A stretch of 64,000 nt of DNA from JAXHLG01 sp034522495 (GTDB lineage: Bacteria; Patescibacteriota; Minisyncoccia; Moranbacterales; DUUL01). Positions 15,665-23,779 of this stretch are shown piece after piece. Positions within the stretch are counted from its first letter, which is position 1. Every line of letters starts with the position of its first letter. The position numbers were made by a program, and so were the translations under genes. Below the pieces are notes generated by a model. The model searched no databases, was not told the origin of the DNA, and saw only the letters and a list, made by a program, of their open reading frames with translations. The stretch is from NCBI GenBank assembly GCA_034522495.1, contig JAXHLG010000002.1:930001-994000 (forward strand), read 5' to 3'.

Positions 15665-15722
15665 CGCCAAGCGCGTCACTTGTCACTAGTCACCGGGGAT
15701 CAATAAAATTTATTTCCAATAT
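15662..15722. repeat. Leader of S23 unit 4
   Basis: TAGCGCCAAGCGCG, two GTCACTN units, then CACCGGGGATCAATAAAATT and TATTTCCAATAT up to the S23 ATG. GGTGACTAGTGAC-type complement and GATCCCCG motifs occur in the array after the gene (16104-16310), so this unit too has opposite-facing arrays on its two sides, though less exact. Confidence 0.75.
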
Positions 15723-16103
15723 ATGGCAAAAAGCAACCATTTTTACGATCTGGAGATCTGGAAAGAAGCAAATAATTTATGTATTGAGATTTACAAGATC
15801 ACCAAAAATTTTCCTAAATGCGAACAATTCGGTATCACTGATCAAATAAGAAGGGCTACCAGTTCGGTGGGCGCTAATATAGCCGAGGGTTTTGGCAAAT
15901 ATCACTATAAAGAAAAGATTAGGTTTTATTACAACGCCAGAGGCTCAGTCTGTGAGGTTCAAAATTTTCTCTTTCTATCTCAGGAATTGGAATACTTAGA
16001 GAAAAACACTGCAAGAGAAATTTTTGCAAAATACGAAAATTTAAACAAAAGAATCAACCAATTCGTCAAATCAGTTTATCGCAAAATGAAAGAAGATAAT
16101 TAA
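15723..16103 (+). CDS. Four-helix bundle protein, S23/IVP family (copy 4)
   Basis: The 126-residue protein has FYDLEIWKEANNLCIEIYKI, ITDQIRRATSSVGANIAEGF and KIRFYYNARGSVCEVQNFLF. It is clearly paralogous to copies 2 and 3 but diverged, with AT-richer codons. It sits between gmd and fcl, which normally adjoin in fucose clusters, so it looks like an insertion into a sugar operon. Its leader is the TAGCGCCAAGCGCG block. Role unknown. Confidence 0.88.
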   Translation: MAKSNHFYDLEIWKEANNLCIEIYKITKNFPKCEQFGITDQIRRATSSVGANIAEGFGKYHYKEKIRFYYNARGSVCEVQNFLFLSQELEYLEKNTAREIFAKYENLNKRINQFVKSVYRKMKEDN

Positions 16104-16357
16104 TGACGCACAACAAGCAACCGATGACCGATGACTTAAAATCGATGACAGATGAAGGATGAAGGATAACTTAAAATCGATCCCCGATGACCGATGACCG
16201 ATGACTGGCTTTGATGACCGATGACGGATGACGGATGACTTAAAATCGATGACAGATGACAGATGACTTAAATCGATCCCCGATGACTGATGACGGATGA
16301 CTGGCTTTTAGTAACCAATGATTTTCTCAACTTGTTTACAATTAAGTAACTTTTAAC
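16104..16357. repeat. GATGAC array
   Basis: About twenty GATGAC units with NN prefixes (CGATGAC, AGATGAC, GGATGAC), separated by TTAAAAT (7 bases, in phase) or TGGCTT linkers, and with CGATCCC variants. It is the right-hand array of S23 unit 4. Each unit contains ATGA, a start and a stop overlapped. Confidence 0.85.
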
Positions 16358-17293
16358 TTGCACTCTATGAACTCCTCCTCCAAAATCTACCTCCCCGGCC
16401 ACACCGGCCTGGTCGGCTCCGCTATCAAGAGAAATCTTGAGAATCACGGCTACAAAAATTTGCTCTGCAAAACCAAAGAAGAACTGGACCTGATGGATGA
16501 AAAAGCGGTGGAAGAATTTTTCCGAAAAGAAAAGCCGGAATATGTTTTCCTGGCCGCCGCCAAAGTCGGGGGCATCAAAGCCAACAACGACTTCCCCGCC
16601 GACTTTATCTATCAAAACCTGAAAATCCAAAATAACATCATCCACAACGCTTACAAACACGGTGTCAAAAAACTGCTTTTCCTGGGAAGCTCCTGCATTT
16701 ATCCCCGCGAATGTCCACAGCCGATAAAAGAAGAATACCTAATGACCGGCCCGCTGGAGCAGACCAATGAGCCCTACGCTATTGCCAAAATCGCCGGCAT
16801 CAAAATGTGCCAGGCTTACAACCGCCAACACGGAACCAAGTTCATCTCCGTGATGCCGACCAACCTCTACGGCCCCAACGACAACTTCGACCTGGAAACC
16901 TCCCACGTCCTCCCGGCCCTCATCCGCCGATTCCATGAAGCCAAAGAAAACAACCAAAAAGAAGTTACCATTTGGGGCACCGGAAAACCCAAAAGAGAAT
17001 TCCTCTATGTCGACGACCTGGCCGACGCCTGCATTTTCCTAATGAACAACTACCAAGACAGCCAGATAGTCAACATCGGTACCGGAGAAGACCTCTCCAT
17101 CAAAGAACTGGCCGAGACCATCAAACAAATCGTCGGTTTCCAAGGAAAAGTCGTTCACGACACCTCCAAGCCCGACGGCACCCCCCGCAAACTCCTCGAC
17201 GTCTCCAAGCTCCACAACCTCGGCTGGCAACATAAGACGGGTCTTGAAGAAGGAATCAGGAGGACTTATGAATGGTACAGGAATAATTCCTAA
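16358..17293 (+). CDS. fcl: GDP-L-fucose synthase
   Basis: The 311-residue SDR epimerase/reductase makes GDP-L-fucose from the Gmd product. Visible motifs are GHTGLVGSAIKR (NADP site), YVFLAAAKVGGIKANN, FLGSSCIYPRECPQPIKEE, and EPYAIAKIAGIKMC with the catalytic YxxxK. NLYGPNDNFD and RREFLYVDDLA-like (KREFLYVDDLADAC) blocks follow. Length is normal. It completes the fucose pathway with gmd; fucosyltransferases could be among the glycosyltransferases downstream. Confidence 0.94.
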   Translation: MHSMNSSSKIYLPGHTGLVGSAIKRNLENHGYKNLLCKTKEELDLMDEKAVEEFFRKEKPEYVFLAAAKVGGIKANNDFPADFIYQNLKIQNNIIHNAYKHGVKKLLFLGSSCIYPRECPQPIKEEYLMTGPLEQTNEPYAIAKIAGIKMCQAYNRQHGTKFISVMPTNLYGPNDNFDLETSHVLPALIRRFHEAKENNQKEVTIWGTGKPKREFLYVDDLADACIFLMNNYQDSQIVNIGTGEDLSIKELAETIKQIVGFQGKVVHDTSKPDGTPRKLLDVSKLHNLGWQHKTGLEEGIRRTYEWYRNNS

Positions 17294-17712
17294 TTCTAAA
17301 TTTCGAATTTCGAATGAATTTTAAATGAACGAATGACAGATGACTTTTCAATAGTGACAAGTGACCGGTGACGAGTGACTGATGACTTAAAATCGATGAC
17401 AAGTGACTTTTCAATAGTGACTCCTTAATAGTGACCACTGACCGATGACTGGCTTCGATGACTGATGACCGATGACTGATGACTCACTCCCAGTGACCAG
17501 TGACTGATGACGAGTAACTTAAAATCGATGACTGATCCCTGATGACTAATGACAGATGACTTTTCTCTAATTAATAAATTAATTATTCAAAATTGAATCG
17601 AAATTCAAAATTCAAAATTCACCGAACATTCCCTCACTCCCTCCTTTACAAAAAACACAAAATAATATAATATATACTCATACACAAGGAAATAATTTAT
17701 AATTATGTACTT
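17294..17712. repeat. GTGAC/GATGAC arrays and leader repeat
   Basis: No gene seen. GTGAC and GATGAC units, mixed in one phase, cover about 17332-17566. AATTCAAAATT-type repeats follow (about 17575-17620). Then comes the 33-bp-spaced leader (ATACTCATAC at 17674, GTACTTATGG at 17707) that also precedes ATPase 1. The start codon of ATPase 2 lies in the second leader copy. Confidence 0.75.
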
Positions 17713-19023
17713 ATGGACAAGGAAATAATCAAGCAATATTTAATAGACTCAAAAGACAAAAAGCTGGAAAATGTACTTCCCAGAGAAACAAGCCTTAAAT
17801 CCTCCTCCAAAATCCAAGCTGTCATAGGCGCCAGAAGAACCGGCAAGACCCACCTTCTCTACAACAGAATGAAAGAACTCCAAAAAGAAGGGATCAGCAA
17901 GGAAAGAATCATTTACCTGAATTTCGAAAATCCGGTGCTGGATGATGTTAGCTACAAAGAATTTAAAAATATCATAGAGCTGCATTGGTCTCTCTATCCC
18001 GCATCCGCCAAAGAAAAAACTTACCTATTCATAGACGAGCCTCAAGTCATCCCCAACTGGGAAAGGGCCGTCCGCAGTCTTTATGATGAGCTAAACGCCG
18101 AAATCTGCATCACCGGATCCTCTTCTCGCCTTCTGGAAAAAGAAATATCCGCCAGCCTCAGGGGCCGCTCCCTCAAAACCCTCCTCCTGCCTCTTTCTTT
18201 CAGGGAGTTTTTGCGATTCAAAAACATTGACTACTCCCAAAACCTCTCCTCCAAAAAGAAGGCTTCTATCATCCATTATTTCAACGAATACCTCAAAAAC
18301 GGAGCCTACCCGGAAATCACCCGGGAAAAATCCGAAGAAGACAAGCTCAAAATCCTGAAAGAATACTTCGATTTAACTATTTTCAAAGACCTGATAGACC
18401 GCTACAATATCAACAACACTCGTTTGATAAAAACCCTAATAGACTTGGCCGTCGCTTCCTGCTCAAAAGAATTCAGCGTCAGCAAGCATTACAACGATCT
18501 CAAATCAAGAGGATTCAAACTCGGAAAAAGCACCATGTATGAATATTTCAGCAATTTAGAGGACTCCATGTTTATTTTCTCCTTAAAAAAATTCAGCTAT
18601 TCTCAAAAAACCCAAGATCTTTCCGTTCCCAAAATCTATTTGGGAGATGTTGGCTTCTTGAGCCTCTACTTCAGGGAAAATTACGGTCAAAGATTGGAAA
18701 ACGCCGTTTTCCTGGAACTGTTAAGGCAAACCTCTCGAAATCCCAGAAAAAGCCTGAACTACTGGCAATCGCCCGGGGGACTGGAAACGGACTTTGTCAT
18801 AAGCGACGGCAAAACGCCCCAGACAGCCATCCAAGTTTCTTACAATATCTCCAATCCCGCCACCAAGAAAAGAGAAATAAACTCCCTCTTGGCCTGCATG
18901 CAAGAACTCAACCTCAAAAAAGGCTTAATCCTCACTCAATACGAAGAAGGCCAAGAAAAAATAGACGGCAAAACCATCCAAATCACCCCCGCCTGGAAAT
19001 GGCTGCTGAGCCTCCCCCAGTGA
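17713..19023 (+). CDS. AAA ATPase with DUF4143 (copy 2)
   Basis: The 436-residue protein has P-loop GARRTGKTHLLYNRM (residues about 37-51), Walker B TYLFIDEPQ, and sensor-like ICITGSSSRLLEKE. DUF4143 features follow (YLKNGAYPEITRE, then a C-terminal LETDFVISDGKTPQ). It is a diverged paralogue of 8608-9870. The first codons (MDKEII) belong to the 33-bp leader repeat, and the stop TGA (19021-19023) lies in an AGTGACC unit, so both ends of the gene are formed by repeats. Function not established. Confidence 0.87.
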   Translation: MDKEIIKQYLIDSKDKKLENVLPRETSLKSSSKIQAVIGARRTGKTHLLYNRMKELQKEGISKERIIYLNFENPVLDDVSYKEFKNIIELHWSLYPASAKEKTYLFIDEPQVIPNWERAVRSLYDELNAEICITGSSSRLLEKEISASLRGRSLKTLLLPLSFREFLRFKNIDYSQNLSSKKKASIIHYFNEYLKNGAYPEITREKSEEDKLKILKEYFDLTIFKDLIDRYNINNTRLIKTLIDLAVASCSKEFSVSKHYNDLKSRGFKLGKSTMYEYFSNLEDSMFIFSLKKFSYSQKTQDLSVPKIYLGDVGFLSLYFRENYGQRLENAVFLELLRQTSRNPRKSLNYWQSPGGLETDFVISDGKTPQTAIQVSYNISNPATKKREINSLLACMQELNLKKGLILTQYEEGQEKIDGKTIQITPAWKWLLSLPQ

Positions 19024-19363
19024 CCAGCGACCAGTGGCTGATGACTGGCTTTGATGACTGATGACTGATGACAGATGACTCGCTCCCGGTGACAAGTGAC
19101 TCCTTAATAGTGACCAGTGACCGATGACTGGCTTCGATGACAGATGACAGATGACTGATGACTCACTTTCAGTGACCGGTGACAAGTGACTATCCAATAG
19201 TGACCACTGACCGATGACTGGCTTCGATGACTGATGACAGATGACTGATGACTCGCTCCCAGTGACCAGTGACCGATAACTCACTTCTGCTTAAATGTTT
19301 GCATGCTTAAATGTTTAAATGACAGCGACCGATGACCGATGACTTTAACATAAACTCAAAATC
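19024..19363. repeat. GTGAC/GATGAC arrays and 8-mers
   Basis: No gene seen. Mixed GATGAC and GTGAC units with TGGCTTC, TCGCTCCC and TCCTTAAT linkers run from the ATPase stop codon to about 19285. Then come CTTAAATG/TTTGCATG 8-mers (about 19288-19322) and two more GATGAC units just before the glycosyltransferase. Confidence 0.85.
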
Positions 19364-20146
19364 ATGCCCTACCCAAAAATCTCAGTAATAACCCCATCAT
19401 TCAATCAAGCCAACTTTATCAAACGCACCATCCAAAGCGTCTTAAGCCAAGACTACCCTAATTTTGAATATATCGTGATGGACGGCGGTTCAACCGATGG
19501 CACGGTGGATATTCTCAAAAAATACTCAGACAAAATCACTTGGAAATCAGAAAAAGACAACGGCCAGTCCGACGCTATTAACAAGGGCTTGAAAATAGCC
19601 ACGGGAGACATCGTGGCCTACCTCAACTCCGACGACACCTACGAGCCGGGCGCTCTCTCCAAAGTCGCCGAATTCTTCCGGCAAAACCCGGACAAGAAAT
19701 GGGCCTACGGCAAATGCAAAATCATTGACGAAAATGACCGGGAAATCCGCAAGTGGATCACCGCCTACAAAAACTTTATGCTGAAAAAATACAGCTACAA
19801 AAAACTGCTTACTGAAAACTTCATCTCCCAGCCGGCCACCTTCTGGAAGAAAGAGCTCCACGACGATCTCGGCTACTTCGATAAACAAGAAAACTTCTGC
19901 ATGGACTACGAATTCTGGCTTCGAATCGGCCAGAAATACCCAGCCGGAGTCATTAATGACTACCTGGCTAACTTCCGCTACTACTCAGACTCCAAAAGCG
20001 GCGATGTGGATAAACAACAATTCAAAGACCAGCTCCGCCTGGCAAAAAAATATGGCCAAGGCCATCCCTTCTCCTTGCTAATCCACAAATTCAACTACTA
20101 CAAAATAACCGGTATCTACAAACTCCTAGAATTAATGAAAAGATAA
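19364..20146 (+). CDS. Family 2 glycosyltransferase
   Basis: The 260-residue GT-A enzyme opens with ISVITPSFNQANFIKRTIQS, then VMDGGSTDGTVDIL, and NDGQSDAINKGLKIATGD-like (DNGQSDAINKGLKIATGD) before YLNSDDTYEPGAL, the DxD-equivalent. A QPATFWKKEL acceptor-side motif and a C-terminal FKDQLRLAKKYGQGHP tail follow. It belongs to the group seen in polysaccharide clusters. A broken copy of its last about 45 codons occurs at 21673-21898, beyond the AbiE pair, so a tandem copy was lost. Confidence 0.88.
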   Translation: MPYPKISVITPSFNQANFIKRTIQSVLSQDYPNFEYIVMDGGSTDGTVDILKKYSDKITWKSEKDNGQSDAINKGLKIATGDIVAYLNSDDTYEPGALSKVAEFFRQNPDKKWAYGKCKIIDENDREIRKWITAYKNFMLKKYSYKKLLTENFISQPATFWKKELHDDLGYFDKQENFCMDYEFWLRIGQKYPAGVINDYLANFRYYSDSKSGDVDKQQFKDQLRLAKKYGQGHPFSLLIHKFNYYKITGIYKLLELMKR

Positions 20147-20298
20147 CTAAAAAATCTGTCGATGACTGATGATAAGTTTCCGATGGCCGATGACTTTTAT
20201 CACATAGAACACGAAAAATTCGCGAATTTGACTTTTCAATTAAAAAATATTAAAATTAGCTCAACACAGAAATTTATAATTTTTTATAATCTTTAGTT

Positions 20299-20904
20299 AT
20301 GAGGTTTTTAGACTTCAAAAAACATTTTTCCCATTTCAATTCCATCTCTCTGCAAGACATTAGAAACCATTATGGTGAAGTCAATCCGACTCAGCTTTCT
20401 TTGTGGAAAAAAAATGGCTACCTAAAACCGGCTAAAAGAGGTGTCTACGTCTTAAGCGACGCTAGTGTCGATCCTTTTTTGCTATCCAATGAATTAAACG
20501 ACTCCTACATCTCTATGGAAGCCGCCCTCTCCCGCCATCAAATGATTCCCGAAGCCGCAGGCTTGATAACTTGCGTTTCCAACTACAGAAATGAAGAAAT
20601 AGAAAATGATTTTGGACACTTCCGGTACCACAAAATTGCAACCAAACTTTTTTGTGGTTACACATTAGAACAAAGCCCCATCAAAGAAAAAAGGTATTTT
20701 CGAATAGCCGAAAAAGAAAAGGCTCTGTTCGACCTTGTTTATTTCCGTAGTGATTTGAAAAATTATAACGACTTTGAATCTTTGCGGCTTAATATAGATA
20801 AAATCAATATGAAAAGACTAAAAAGCTTTATCCGTCTCGTTGAAGCCCCGCAAATCAAAAACCGTCTAAATAACCTGGTAAAATATTTAAATGATATCGT
20901 TTGA
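20299..20904 (+). CDS. AbiEi-type antitoxin/regulator (AbiE pair 2)
   Basis: The 201-residue protein has an N-terminal winged helix (LSLWKKNGYLKPAKRGVYVL), the AbiEi block DSYISMEAALSRHQMIPEAA, and EKEKALFDLVYFRSD. It overlaps the toxin gene by 14 bases. The upstream region has ATTTATAATTTTTTATAAT half-sites that could be an operator. It neutralises the following toxin and probably represses the operon, as known for AbiEi. Confidence 0.87.
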   Translation: MRFLDFKKHFSHFNSISLQDIRNHYGEVNPTQLSLWKKNGYLKPAKRGVYVLSDASVDPFLLSNELNDSYISMEAALSRHQMIPEAAGLITCVSNYRNEEIENDFGHFRYHKIATKLFCGYTLEQSPIKEKRYFRIAEKEKALFDLVYFRSDLKNYNDFESLRLNIDKINMKRLKSFIRLVEAPQIKNRLNNLVKYLNDIV

Positions 20905-21670
20905 AGAAATAAAAAATCACTATCCGGAAAAAGAAACCCGATTCCCGCAATCAATTCTAAAAGAATATTTGCAGTATAAAATTCTGGATATAATCTTTTC
21001 TTCTCCTTATGGAGAAAAATTGGTTTTTATGGGCGGCACGGCAGTGAGAATCGTTTTCGGCGGAGACAGGTTTTCCGAAGATTTGGATTTGGACAACTGC
21101 GGATTAAGCAAAAAAGAATTTGACGAATTAACGGATTACATAAAAAAAGAATTAGAAAGAGACGGCCTCCGAGTTGAATTCCGCAATACCTTCAAAGACG
21201 TGTACCACTGCTACTTAAAATTTCCCAAAATACTATTCAACAACAAGCTCTCTCCCCTTCAAGACGAGAAAATACTCATTAGGCTGGACAGCTTTTGCGT
21301 GAAAGAATTTGGCAAAATAGACACTCGCGTAATCTCAAAAGCCGACATATTCACAGAAATCAAAACTTACTCCAAAGAAATGATTTTATCCCAAAAAATA
21401 GAAGCGTTATTCAATAGAAAAAGAAGCAAGGGAAGAGATATATATGACGTTGTTTACCTCTTCTCTCAAACCAACCCGGATTTTCAGTATCTCTACAAGG
21501 TGGTAAAAATATCCAAAAAAGAAAACCTGCTCAAAAAGATGAAGAACCTTTTTTCCGACAAAGAATTATCCGAATTAGCCCAAGACGTAAAACCCCTGCT
21601 AATCAACCCCAAAAACGCCGCTCGAGTAGAAAAATTCAATTTGTGGATAGAAAGCATCGATAAAAAATAA
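20891..21670 (+). CDS. AbiEii-type nucleotidyltransferase toxin (AbiE pair 2)
   Basis: The 259-residue protein has FMGGTAVRIVFGG and DRFSEDLDLDN (residues about 44-70), the nucleotidyltransferase core, and KIEALFNRKRSKGRDIYDVV, the second conserved block. It resembles pair 3 (40192-40968) more than pair 1 or 4, sharing the N-terminal FPQSILKEYLQYKILDIIF-like opening. Its coding end runs into the remnant of a glycosyltransferase gene. Confidence 0.9.
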   Translation: MISFEEIKNHYPEKETRFPQSILKEYLQYKILDIIFSSPYGEKLVFMGGTAVRIVFGGDRFSEDLDLDNCGLSKKEFDELTDYIKKELERDGLRVEFRNTFKDVYHCYLKFPKILFNNKLSPLQDEKILIRLDSFCVKEFGKIDTRVISKADIFTEIKTYSKEMILSQKIEALFNRKRSKGRDIYDVVYLFSQTNPDFQYLYKVVKISKKENLLKKMKNLFSDKELSELAQDVKPLLINPKNAARVEKFNLWIESIDKK

Positions 21671-21672
21671 AA

Positions 21673-21898
21673 CAATTCCAAGACCAGCTAAGATTAGCCC
21701 AAAAATACGGCCAAAACCACCCCCTCCCCCTCTTGCAGCATAAGTTAAATTAAGCTTCGCACATTTAGCATCCAGCGTAAATCTGCGTGATAATCTGCGT
21801 GAAATCAGCGGTGTATAGGATTTTTTGAAATTCCTATACGATTAATTATTATAAGATAACAAATATATATAAACTCTTGGAGCTAACAAACCGCTAAG
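21673..21898 (+). pseudogene. Glycosyltransferase 3'-end remnant, itself interrupted
   Basis: Bases 21673-21750 translate to QFQDQLRLAQKYGQNHPLPL and then LQHKLN, matching the tail of the glycosyltransferase at 19364-20146. Bases 21845-21898 continue the match as NYYKITNIYKLLELTNR and a stop. The about 90 bases between are foreign: they carry AATCTGCGTGATAATCTGCG repeats and a hairpin GTATAGGA (21814) / TCCTATAC (21833). So a second GT copy lost its front, with the AbiE pair now in its place, and was also split by a small palindromic insertion. Confidence 0.8.
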
Positions 21899-21941
21899 CC
21901 AAAATTCTCAACCCAGAACATAGAACTTTATAAACTAATTT

Positions 21942-23081
21942 ATGAAAATACTTTTTCTATTTCCCCATTTTATTCAACCCGGCGGCGCAGCTAATGTAGT
22001 AACTAAATTCGCAAGAGGACTGCAAGAAAAAAACCACACTGTTAAAATCTTATGTGCAAGAGCATCACGAGATTTCTTGGAACAAAATAAGGAATTAAGT
22101 ATAATTCAACTAAAAATTCCTACCAGTAATTCCATTTCATATTGGATGCTTTTCCCTTTTTGGCAAAATAAGATAAATAAAGAATTGGCAAAACATGAAG
22201 ATTGCATCTTATTTCCTCATGTTTTACCGTCCAATTGGTGGGCCTGGCTTTATAAAAAAAATAACAAGAATCAAAAAGTTGTTTGGTATTGTCATGAACC
22301 AAGCGCATTCATCCACTCAAAGGACTGGATCAACGCTATTAAAAATCCCCTAATGAGAATGGGGGCGAAATTATTAAATCCAATACTTAGAAAAATAGAT
22401 ATCTCCTTGGAAAAAAATAACGACATTGTTATTTGCAATAGCAATTTTACAGCCAATCAGTACGAAAAGGCATATAAAAAAAGTAGTAATTTTGTTGTCC
22501 ATCCTCCACTAAATATTAAGAAGGTGAAACCAGAGAAAGAAAAATTAAACTATTTCTTCACCATAAGCCGCTTAACTAAATTCAAAAATATTGATACAAT
22601 AATAAACGCTTTCGAGAGAATTAGCCAGAAATACCCTGATTATAAATTAATAATAGCTGGAGAAGGAGAGGAAAAAGAAAAACTACAAAAACTAGTCAAA
22701 GATAAGAAACTTAATGATAAAATAAAATTTTTAGGCAAAGTAAGTGACAATAAATTATCTGACTTGTACAAAAAAGCAATTGCTACTATAATCGCTTCTA
22801 AAAACGAGCCTTTTGGCCTGGTCCCGATAGAATCAATGATGCACGGCACTCCCGTGATTGCTCACAATAGCGGTGGTCCAAAAGAAACAGTCACCAAAGA
22901 GAAAACAGGATATTTATACAACAATCAAGACGGACTAGAAAAATACATTAAAAAAATAATCAAAATGGACAAAAACAATTTTCTAAACATGCAGAGGCTA
23001 GCAACAAGGGAAACAAAAAAATATGATGAGTTGAAGACAATTAACAAATTAGAAAAAATTATTAATAATTTTTCCCAATGA
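21942..23081 (+). CDS. Family 4 glycosyltransferase
   Basis: The 379-residue GT-B enzyme starts MKILFLFPHFIQPGGAANVV, with the acceptor-side Gly-rich loop, and has the donor-side block FTISRLTKFKNIDTII, LIIAGEGEEKEKLQKL, then EPFGLVPIESMMHGTPVIAH with the EX7E motif. It transfers a sugar from a nucleotide donor in the surface-glycan pathway. It starts a tightly packed, AT-rich operon: the stop overlaps the next ATG (ATGA). Confidence 0.9.
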   Translation: MKILFLFPHFIQPGGAANVVTKFARGLQEKNHTVKILCARASRDFLEQNKELSIIQLKIPTSNSISYWMLFPFWQNKINKELAKHEDCILFPHVLPSNWWAWLYKKNNKNQKVVWYCHEPSAFIHSKDWINAIKNPLMRMGAKLLNPILRKIDISLEKNNDIVICNSNFTANQYEKAYKKSSNFVVHPPLNIKKVKPEKEKLNYFFTISRLTKFKNIDTIINAFERISQKYPDYKLIIAGEGEEKEKLQKLVKDKKLNDKIKFLGKVSDNKLSDLYKKAIATIIASKNEPFGLVPIESMMHGTPVIAHNSGGPKETVTKEKTGYLYNNQDGLEKYIKKIIKMDKNNFLNMQRLATRETKKYDELKTINKLEKIINNFSQ

Positions 23082-23779
23082 AAAACTATCTTAAATATCT
23101 TCAAGAGATATCATCACCTCAAACATTTCAGAGAAAAATCGATTATACAAAATATAACTTAGGAAGCTATATAAAATCAAAAGATGATAAAAAGGAGGTA
23201 CTTGAAGTTGGGCCAGGTTTAGGAGAAAATATCCAATATTTAAATTCGCAAAGAATAAACCATGTAGATTTATTGGATAATAACAAAGACATTCTTAAAT
23301 ATTTATCCGATAATTACAAAATAAATAATACTTTTGAGGCTAATGATATAAAAAAGATTGATAAAGAATTAGGTCTTTACGACTTAATAATAGGAACACA
23401 AGTATTAGAACATATAAAAAAGGAAGAACAACAAGTTTTTTTGAGCATACTATACGAACATTTAAAAAAAGGTGGAGTCATAGCGCTAACAGTTCCCAAT
23501 ATGGCTAATCCTTTCACTCTATGCGAAAGATATGCAGATATCACTCATGAAACGAGCTTCACGGACAACTCTCTAATGGAGCTAGCCATGAAATGCGATA
23601 TATCCAAATCAAAAATAAAAATTAAACCATTTTCAATTCCTCCCTATTCCTTAATAAACAAAATAAGAATACCTCTGCAAAAAACATTGCACTTTTTTAT
23701 CCTAGTTTTGAGTATAATCAACGGAGGAAGCTATTCCAAAATTTTAACTCCGAATATTACATTAATTGTCAAAAAATGA
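23078..23779 (+). CDS. Class I SAM-dependent methyltransferase
   Basis: The 233-residue protein has motif I VLEVGPGLGENIQYL (residues about 41-55), motif II region VDLLDNNKDILKYL, and YDLIIGTQVLEHIKKEE, then LKKGGVIALTVPN, the usual Rossmann-fold methyltransferase order. It lies between two glycosyltransferases with 4-base overlaps on both sides, so a sugar or glycan end is a likely substrate, for example chain-length capping. That is inference. Confidence 0.85.
   Translation: MKNYLKYLQEISSPQTFQRKIDYTKYNLGSYIKSKDDKKEVLEVGPGLGENIQYLNSQRINHVDLLDNNKDILKYLSDNYKINNTFEANDIKKIDKELGLYDLIIGTQVLEHIKKEEQQVFLSILYEHLKKGGVIALTVPNMANPFTLCERYADITHETSFTDNSLMELAMKCDISKSKIKIKPFSIPPYSLINKIRIPLQKTLHFFILVLSIINGGSYSKILTPNITLIVKK

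Noticed and set aside
6542..16103. S23-like proteins considered as Avd of a diversity-generating retroelement
   Set aside because: No reverse transcriptase and no template/variable repeat pair with adenine-specific changes are seen in the window.
6542..16103. S23 units considered as true 23S rRNA intervening sequences
   Set aside because: No rRNA sequence flanks any of them. All lie between protein genes.
16104..19345. Dense arrays considered as CRISPR
   Set aside because: Units are 7 bases with no 25-40 base repeats or unique spacers, and no cas genes are present.
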